DNA of 64,000 nucleotides, taken from assembly GCA_022494885.1 (NCBI GenBank), contig JAGVSM010000907.1:116306-180305 (forward strand). Direction: 5' to 3'. Made by a program: the position numbers and the translations under genes. Source of the DNA: Micrasema longulum (Eukaryota; Arthropoda; Insecta; Trichoptera; Brachycentridae). How positions within the stretch are numbered: position 1 is the first letter of the stretch; each line of letters opens with the position of its first letter. This document shows, one piece after another, positions 57,392-64,000 of the stretch. The notes beneath the pieces are model-generated. The model was given only the letters and a program-made list of their open reading frames with translations, was not told where the DNA came from and searched no databases.

Positions 57392-57604
57392 GTGATACTT
57401 CAGAAAGAACTCACACGACAGGTAGTATTTTACATTGTAAAGTTAGTGCAGGACATTGGTCAAATAAACCAAAATAGGTCACAGAATACCGAACACTCTT
57501 CTGGTGCAATGGAAGGCCTGCTGATGACTGCTAACAGGCCGGCTTCTATTGAAGAGTTTCAAGTAGTTTCCTCTTTACTAGAACAAATGCTGGGAAGTTT
57601 CTGA
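57392..57604 (+). other. Unrecognised plus-strand frame inside the mariner element
   Basis: The frame ends TANRPASIEEFQVVSSLLEQ and LGSF and lies antisense to the expected transposase. I recognise no family. It is probably a chance frame or part of another nested element. Confidence 0.12.
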
Positions 57605-57959
57605 TATATCATTATAGAATATCCCCCCTGATCCCAGCACTTAAAGATAAAAAAGAAGCTTATTAAAAAGCAGAAAAATCAAATTTGAATGAAATATAAA
57701 CTTTGTACAAAATAAGCATGTCACAACACAGCACATAACCTCGTTGTGGTTCAAAAAATTGTTTCCACGCAAATGTTCCTTAGTTTTTGCAAAAACTAGT
57801 AGTCACTGGGGGCTAGATCATGTGAATATGGGAGGCGTTCAATCAGTTCGACCAGCAGCTCGGTGAAAAGCAGCCATTGACACTAACGCCTCGTGTGCTG
57901 GAGAGCATTGTCCTTATCGGCACCTTGCAGGATTTTTCAGTGTTAGTTTTTTAATAACA

Positions 57960-58141
57960 GTTTTTTTTTTTTTTTGCACCACAACAGGCCAGGAGGCCTA
58001 ATTACAGTGGTGAATTACATCATAGAGCACCCAGGCTTGAGAAAAATCACATTTTTAATTTTTGTGTTCTCACCGGGAATCGAACCCGGAGCCTTCCGTG
58101 CGTGAGTCAAGCGTCTTGACCACTACACCACGGAGGCCGCC
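57960..58141 (-). repeat. tRNA-Val-like SINE (family S3), antisense copy
   Basis: In reverse it reads ggcggcctccgtggtgtagt, ggtcaagacgcttgactcac, ccgggttcgattcccggtga, caagcctgggtgctct and gttgtggtgcaaaaa, then a poly-A. It differs from the plus copy at 43550-43740 at only a few positions. It is inserted inside a mariner element. Confidence 0.9.
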
Positions 58142-58849
58142 TGTTGTAGCTTAACCGTTGCAAATTTCAACTTATCGCTCGGTATTTTACACATATGTAG
58201 GCATATTAGGCTACATAATGTATACGCATAAGCTCGACGTATCAAATCCAAGCATTTTTGGGCTAGAACATATCAACCACCCCTCGTAATTGATATTTTT
58301 TGAAAACAAGCTCGATGAATTTAGTTGTCTGTTTGGCCAGTAGGCGCACTGCGCGCTGTAGAGAATAACGTTTTTAATTCAATATGATATCAATTACATA
58401 ATAACTTGTATTTTAATATAAGTTATAAAGTAAAAATACTTGGTATACTACCACTTATTTATTTGACTAATAAACGCTTTAACTCTCAAACAAGCGTCTT
58501 CAGACTGGTAAATATTATACAGTGTAGAGATAATTTATACAAAACAAAATTATATATAAGTGAAGGTACATTTAAAAAAAGTAGAAAGATATTCAATAAA
58601 ATTTCTGTTTTTGTTTTAATTTGAAACAAATTCAATTTTGATTAAAAATTCAATGTATTTAAACTTTTATGTTTAAAATTTCACAAAAATGGAAAGAAAA
58701 CCCTTTGGCTGTTTTCAAGTATTAATTTATCTGAAAACCAAGTAACGAATTATAATTGTGAGTCTTGTAATTTACTAAAATAATTGCATTTCAAATCATT
58801 TTGTTCCGTAAAAAAAAACATGCAAGAAAATGGAAATAAAGTTGTGTAA

Positions 58850-58922
58850 GACAGGTTTGAACCTGAGACATTTTATCCATAGTCGACAACACTATTCGAG
58901 ATCACAACCCAAAATAGTTTGG
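58850..58922 (-). repeat. tRNA-derived SINE (family S2), decayed
   Basis: In reverse: tgggttgtgatctcgaatag, tgttgtcgactatgg and atgtctcaggttcaaac. It has the S2 layout, with both promoter boxes mutated. Confidence 0.55.
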
Positions 58923-58997
58923 ATATAATGAGGAAGTTCGGTGTTTTTTTTTAGTTTATGGACTATTAAACTAAGCCATTATTTTATTTTCATAAAT

Positions 58998-59325
58998 CGT
59001 ATTATCAGCACTATGAATTTTGTATTCCTGAAATTACTCTGCATGTGACGTCGGAGGTAATCTTCCACTTTTTCTCTGACAGTTCTACTGATTGGTCCGT
59101 TTACTGTAAGTAAACCGCATATCTTTCACAACTCTCTTATCATTGATTGATTCACATGAACCAGTGATGTCATTCAAAGCAGTTCGTTGTAATTTTATTA
59201 TATTTTATTATTTTTTTCGTACATTTTTAAGAAACTTTGCGGTACATTTTAATGCTTTGATTTTTACCGCGCGCAAGAAAACAATTTTTGTATCCAATTT
59301 CCTGTAAGGAAGAGGTTCCTCCTTT
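58998..59325 (+). repeat. Dispersed repeat family F
   Basis: tcgtattatcagcactatga, tgcatgtgacgtcgga, gttctactgattggtccgtt, gtaaaccgcatatctttcac, accagtgatgtcattcaaag, aagaaactttg, tttttaccgcgcgcaag and caatttcctg follow in the family order. A full-length copy. Confidence 0.75.
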
Positions 59326-60284
59326 ATTTTATTTCGAGTTGTTTATTAAATTATTTTCCGTGTAAAATATTACACGCGGTAGGCAATTCAACTAGTTAAT
59401 TCATTTAATTCCCGCAATATGTTGCAGTAAGACCTTTAAGAGAAAAATTACATCAAACCACAAAATTTAATGGAAACAAACAACAAATCTGACATTTAAA
59501 TTGTTTTGCCATAAATTGGCTTAAAATTTAAACAGCATTACTGTCAAATTAGTCGACCCAAATGCATTTGGAGGCATTATTTCTGTGCGATTGTGCATTT
59601 GAATAATGCAATTATTATAGCAGAGATTCCTGTTAGTTTTAATGGGGGAGTGTTGGAATTTAAACACAGTTAAAGTTAACCAAAGCCGACCCAGCTGTAT
59701 TCTATTTCAGTTTCCGATTCATGGGCACAAGTTAAAACTTTTCTAGGCGGGTAATATAGTGAGATTAACCCAACTTTCAGCAAAACTGGTACAGATTGAA
59801 AATTGGTTTTGTGTTATAAATTGTTTAAGTACATTTGACATAGCCGTGTAAATAAATAAAAAAAATAATGCATACGTTTCCTATCAAATAGAAATTAATA
59901 TCAACAAGCTTCTTTGTTTATTCATTCAGCGATTAGATTAATTATCAAACTGTTTATATATTGGGTTATAATAAATAATTTTCATTTTATTTTATTCAAA
60001 TAAACGGCACTCAGTTCTTTTTGGATATTAGTTGAAAAATATATTAATATACATACAGGTGAGTTGAGTTAAGTTTTAAAGTTATAAGTAAAATATAGCA
60101 TTAACTTTTTTGCAATACTAACAGTTATTTACAAATTAAGAATTGGGAAAATGTAAACAGTATTAAAAATATACATAAACAGTTAAAAAATATTGATAAA
60201 TCGAAATATTTTGAACCTGTAAATAAAATCAGAAAAAATAAATTATTAAATAAATTAAAATATATTTTTTAAATAGCTAATTTT

Positions 60285-60465
60285 TTTTCAACAGAGAGGG
60301 AAAACATTTTTGAGAAGGAATTGGAATGGGAATTGCCTAGACTTCCATATTATCATATTGTAAAAGACTTTTGGGCGTCAATAAATAAATCAAATATCTC
60401 CTTAGGAGGAAATCCAGCCTGTCTGCAAACGTTTTGACATACTCAAAATATTGTTGAATAAAAAA
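60285..60465 (+). mobile_element. Foldback family A, internally deleted
   Basis: ttcaacagagagggaaaaca with tttttgagaagg leads directly into gcctagacttccatatt. The right flank aggaggaaatccagcctgtc, gacatactcaaaatattgtt follows. The palindromic centre is lost, leaving both outer ends. Confidence 0.7.
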
Positions 60466-60704
60466 TATATTATTATTTAAAACTACCAAGTACTAGTCTC
60501 TTCCGCCCATAAAATACAAGAGAAGGGCCGCTTTGTAGGTTCTAAACTTCACATGGAATGTCACCTATGTCTTGGTGCTTATTGCCCAGAGTATGAAGTG
60601 TATTAATGACTGCATTTTTACCATATCAAGTCGAAGTATTATTGCCACAGTATTGGTAGGTTTTTGAGTTGACCTTTATGGTACATTAAAAAAATAAGTG
60701 ATAT

Positions 60705-60785
60705 CATCAGGTTGTGGTCCCGTGTCTAGTGTTGCGGACTCACGAATCAGAGGTCCGAGGTTCGAACCCCACTCTCCCCATTTTA
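60705..60785 (+). repeat. tRNA-derived SINE (family S2), best copy
   Basis: ggttgtggtcccgtgtctag (A-box region), gttgcggactcacgaatcag and gaggttcgaaccccactctc (perfect B box GGTTCGAACC) follow in order. It is the only plus-strand S2 copy and the least decayed. Confidence 0.75.
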
Positions 60786-61364
60786 ATTTCCATTTTTGAT
60801 AAGTGAGTTATTTACAACTCGTTGAAAAAAGCAACAAAAAAAATTATATTTGCGTAAATTATTTTTTTTTAGTAAAAAAACGAATAAATTAAATGATGTA
60901 CTCTACATAGTTGAATTTTTTTAAATATTATTTGTTTATCTTGGATAATATACGATACCACACAATTTTGATGAAAAAGTATTTTTATTTTTTATTAATC
61001 AATATATTCTAAAACAAATCTACTTTTATACATCTAGTAGATGTTATAACTGTAACTCTCTAAAAAAATTTACTAGCCCTTGTGCTTGGAGAATGACTCA
61101 CACTGCTATAGTTATTTATTTATTAGAATTTATATAATTACGAAAATACGAATACGATGTTGTCAAGTTACGGAAGGTGTTGACCTCGCTCTTTCATTAC
61201 ATTGGTCGTGGGGAGTCAGAAAAGTTGATGCATGCCACGGATTGGAGATTCTTACTGGATGTCGAAAATAAAATATAGAAAATAAGCAATAATTTAAAAA
61301 AATATATATTTAAAGATAACAACTATGAAGTTTTGCATAAATAAATTGCCTATGTTTTTATAAA

Positions 61365-61462
61365 TGTATGTATGTGTATGCGCATGAATGTATGTACGTG
61401 TGTGTGTATGTACATGTGTATATATATATGTGTGTATAAATGTGTATATCTATATGTATATG
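61365..61462 (+). repeat. TG/TA-rich microsatellite
   Basis: Interrupted tgtatg, tgtgtg and tatata runs over about 100 bp. Confidence 0.85.
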
Positions 61463-61994
61463 TATCAAAATGAGTATACGAATAAGTTTATATCTTGTTT
61501 AAATGTGCTCTATATTAATTTGTCAACTATTATAATATATTAAAATGTAATAGCTTGGAAATATAGTAATACATAATGCTGTTTTTACACGGGTTCGAAT
61601 TAAATTCACTTTGTATTTATTTACTGATATATTAGTTTTAATAGTTTTTAGTTCATTGGGGAGATTACTGTAATTTTTGTTAAATTTTTTGAACTTATTT
61701 TTTCTGTCACCTTCTCGCAAATGTCTCCTTGATACTGTCCAAAAAGACAACTGCACATCAGACTAATTTGCTTTATTGAAATTGACAAAATTGACGAAAC
61801 CAACGTTTCGTTGGCTTGTTTTCCGCACTCCAAAACTGAACGAATTTGGTCATGTTTTTTAAAGAAAGAGTATCAGGATGCAATTTTCTGTTTCGGTACA
61901 TTTTCCATTGAAAAAAAAAATTATATTATATTCGTATACCTATGTTCGATGACGGCAGAGACGGTTCTAACTCCCATTAGAAATAATTTATCAA

Positions 61995-62135
61995 AAAATC
62001 ATAACAATTGAAACATGCCAATAGTAAATATCTACATCGTGTAAAAAAAAGCCTTTACTCTAGTTTCATAATCCAGGTAAAAAATACGGGAATACGTTTG
62101 TAGGAAGAAAAGTGAGACCGCGTTTTCTATTAAAA
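61995..62135 (+). repeat. Dispersed repeat family G, second copy
   Basis: gccaatagtaaatatctaca, gtgtaaaaaaaagcc, cataatccagg, gggaatacgtttgtagg and gaccgcgttttcta align with 19315-19440 in the same order. Confidence 0.6.
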
Positions 62136-62679
62136 ATAAATGGATCAGAAATATTTTTAGAAGGTTGGGAAAAAAATGTAGGTACAAAGAAGTTAAAATA
62201 TAAATAAATAATTGAATTTGAGAGCTTAAATTCAGTTTCGTATCGTGAATAAGAGAGCAAAAAGTTCATAAATCGAATTCGATTCGCATTAATCAAGACC
62301 GCAAATCGAATATTTTCAGTCCGACAAAAGTCAACCCTTGTCATTAATTCTAACCTCGACCTAAATAGGGGTAGTAGAGACTGTGCATAGAGGAATGGAA
62401 ACCTTTTTAACAAGATTCGACTCGAACTTTTACTGGCATAAGGGATGATAAACCTTACCCTAATACGGAAGAGTTCAATGGAACCTCGGTGGAGGCGTAT
62501 AATAGGATTGACGAGGAACTTTTAAAGTAATTACATACAAAACGTCGCTTTGTTCTGTATCGTTGTGTGTATTTTGAGCGCATACTTTGGGAGTTTATCG
62601 GGTTTTAGAAGTCAACCGCGGGCTTGAATAATTTATTGGGTTGATTACACATGCTCCAATGTACATATTGCTGCTACTA

Positions 62680-62990
62680 CTACCCTATTTCCCCGTAGGG
62701 GTAGGCAGAGAGAATGGACCACCGCACACGTCTATCCTGGCATACATTCCTAGCTTCTTCCACATTCATACATCTAGTCATACATGCCCTTCGGTTCTGT
62801 CTGCTTTTGACATGACCAGACTTAAGATTTTGGTTTATCTGATCATGCCACGTCTTCCTTGGTCGTCCTAGTCTCAAGTTACCGTTCATTTTAAGCATAT
62901 ATACTTGTTTTACCATTCTTTCGTCGTCCATTCGTTCTACGTGACCAAACCATCTTAGAGAGGGTCTCTGAGATGAAAAAATTTGCAAAA
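62680..62990 (-). mobile_element. RTE-like LINE 3' fragment
   Basis: The minus frame is open: SLRWFGHVERMDDERMVKQV, RLGRPRKTWHDQINQNLKSG, RRACMTRCMNVEEARNVCQD and RRVRWSILSAYPYGEIG. It is the C-terminal 100 codons of the family at 39666-40581 but a clearly different subfamily. No stop interrupts the fragment. Confidence 0.85.
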
Positions 62991-63240
62991 AACACCCACA
63001 GCACTAGAAAAATCTAACGGTACTTTAAAAATCATTAAAACTGGTAAAATGCATCATTCGATTCTTGTTTGTAATATAAAAAAAACGAATGTATACATTG
63101 ATTATAATTTTTTAAAGTCAAAAACATTCCAACTGTTATGTAGATTTGATTATTCACTCGTTTTATAAAGGTGCTATTATCTCAGTTTCACTTTTCTATG
63201 GATGGCTGCTTTCTGCATAACTACGTTCAATTATAGGTTA
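62975..63240 (+). repeat. Dispersed repeat family B, truncated copy
   Basis: tttgcaaaaaacacccacag with cactagaaaaatct, atcattaaaactggtaaa, ggtgctattatctcagtttc and ggctgctttctgcataacta match the first and last modules of family B at 15920-16570, with the middle deleted. Confidence 0.65.
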
Positions 63241-63400
63241 CCGACGAAGATATTTTGAACGTTCATGCAAATATTCTCATTTTCGTACACAAATACCGAT
63301 TTTTCTTTATAGACAGTCGAAGCTAACTGTGTTAACTTCCCATTGTAATCAGGGCCCTGGGCCGCGATGAAAATCAGAAGTTAAGAACGTCATATTTGAA

Positions 63401-63600
63401 GATAAATTCTCCCAGGCGATTGCGAAGATACACTGCCGACCCATTATCTTCAAGTTTCTAGGAAGGTAAATCGGTATGTACCAAAGGGCTCAAGTATCCC
63501 ACGGTACACATATCTCATATTTATCATCATTCCCTTTCCGTACTGAATGATGCATAGGGCACTGCATCGGTACACCAATCGCAGTGTATCTTAATCATCT
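63401..63600 (-). repeat. SINE family S1 tail, antisense, with adjoining repeat block
   Basis: gataaattctcccaggcgat and atacactgccgac with atcttcaagtttct match the block at 32850-32900. tcattccctttccgtactga, atgatgcatagggcactgca and caatcgcagtgtatctt are the S1 tail in reverse. Confidence 0.65.
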
Positions 63601-63612
63601 TTAAATTTATTT

Positions 63613-64000
63613 TAACAGAGAGGGAAAACATTTTTGAGAGGAGAATATGGAAGTTTAGGCATTCACAGGGCTTATGACCTGTCTTTGGCTGGTTAAAGTG
63701 GCCACTTTACACACTGTGCAACATTCACATTATTCAAAAGTCAACAGATGGAAGAGTTGAGGAAATGTGGATGTTCAAACATAGGCAGAATGGTGAATGT
63801 TACAAAGTGTGTAAAGTGGCCACTTAAACCAGCCAATGACAGGTCATAAGCCCTGTAAATGCCTAGACTTCCATATTCCCTTCTCAAAAATGTTTTCCCT
63901 CTCTGTTGAAATAAATTAAAATATGAACAACTCCCTAGGGAGGAAATCCAGCCAGTCTGCAAGCATTTGGACATAATCAAACATTGTTTAATCATATTTT
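63613..64000. mobile_element. Foldback family A, best palindrome
   Basis: Arms 63613-63732 and about 63793-63910 are reverse complements over about 115 bp: aacagagagggaaaacattt, ggaagtttaggcattcacag, ctgtctttggctggtta and gtggccactttacaca against their mirror. The outer right flank (gaacaactccctagggagga, ccagtctgcaagc, gacataatcaaacattg) continues to the window end. Confidence 0.85.

Larger units (their letters stand above)
57027..58288 (-). mobile_element. mariner element with paired TIRs, inactive
   Basis: Left tacgagggttgattgata and right tatcaaccacccctcgta are inverted ends bounded by TA. At the left end the minus strand encodes KKCIQVREDYVKK and stop, the usual mariner C terminus, so the transposase runs from right to left. 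The interior is full of stops and has received a SINE at 57960-58141. Length without the SINE is about 1.08 kb, near the mariner norm. Confidence 0.75.
23199..64000 (-). other. Presumed 5' intron or upstream flank of iRhom
   Basis: The acceptor at 23199 shows that the gene continues upstream on the minus strand, but no further iRhom exon was recognised to the end of the window. Blocks with no assigned feature are AT-rich or unique-looking non-coding DNA: about 23260-24530, 25280-26290, 31210-31730, 35130-35940, 40600-41230, 41620-42530, 45770-47070, 48000-49490, 50210-51350, 52030-53170, 56100-57020, 59340-60280 and 62140-62670. Moderately GC-rich patches at about 27830-28200, 46250-46640 and 59570-59760 could be conserved non-coding elements; this is a guess from composition only. 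Confidence 0.4.

Noticed and set aside
57392..57604. 70-codon frame as a gene
   Set aside because: It lies antisense within a mariner element and shows no known domain; kept only as a low-confidence note.
63340..63400. 5S rRNA-like phrase (atcagaagttaagaacgtca) near the S1 block
   Set aside because: Only a short internal stretch resembles 5S; the rest does not fit length or structure.

Overview
This window looks like one large, AT-rich, intron-dominated stretch of an insect chromosome, most likely a moth or butterfly. The inference rests on the mixture of Jockey/CR1-like and RTE-like LINEs, tRNA-derived SINEs, mariner and hAT relics, Penelope-like and Helitron-like pieces, and on three isolated GC-rich exons in otherwise roughly 70% A+T DNA. 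There is no bacterial-style gene organisation. Nearly all short open frames are chance frames or transposon debris.

One host gene is clear: an inactive rhomboid (iRhom, rhomboid-5-like) on the minus strand, with three consecutive coding exons at 22981-23198, 11258-11471 and 6878-7091. Splice sites are canonical and codon phases match across both introns. The exons encode part of the cytosolic N-terminal region and the first membrane helix. The rest of the iRhom homology region and the later membrane segments should lie below position 1. No more 5' exons were recognised up to position 64000, so 23199-64000 is read as upstream intron or gene-flanking DNA. The middle exon has an internal one-base frame conflict at a 7-base G/C run.

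The remaining DNA is layered repeats. Region 1-6877: a CR1-like LINE tail, a 556-bp element with 100-bp inverted repeats, two SINEs, a 782-bp hAT element with a perfect 8-bp target duplication, and a mariner N-terminal relic. Region 7092-11257: LINE tails, a long-inverted-repeat element and a foldback element. Region 11472-22980: a deleted mariner, LINE tails, one copy of an inverted-pair repeat, a hAT element with a BED-finger relic and a 109-bp tandem array, and Penelope-like terminal pieces. Region 23199-39600: SINEs, LINEs, the opposite-strand partner of the inverted pair, a possible enhancer with a CTCF-like site, and a Helitron-like element. Region 39600-50300: a young 5'-truncated RTE-like LINE with a 13-bp target duplication, tRNA-Val-like SINEs, a THAP-like first exon with a broken frame, a novel four-copy tandem array, and a Penelope GIY-YIG domain followed by a hammerhead-like motif. 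Region 50300-64000: GACGTCA-bearing repeats, two adjacent palindromic Penelope-like elements, a complete-length dead mariner with a SINE inside it, and foldback elements.

The genes do not form a pathway: the host content is one signalling regulator and the rest is mobile DNA. The most useful leads are the iRhom frame conflict, the inverted repeats flanking an iRhom exon, the palindromic elements with hammerhead-like cores, and several repeat families that can be built from copies inside this window alone.
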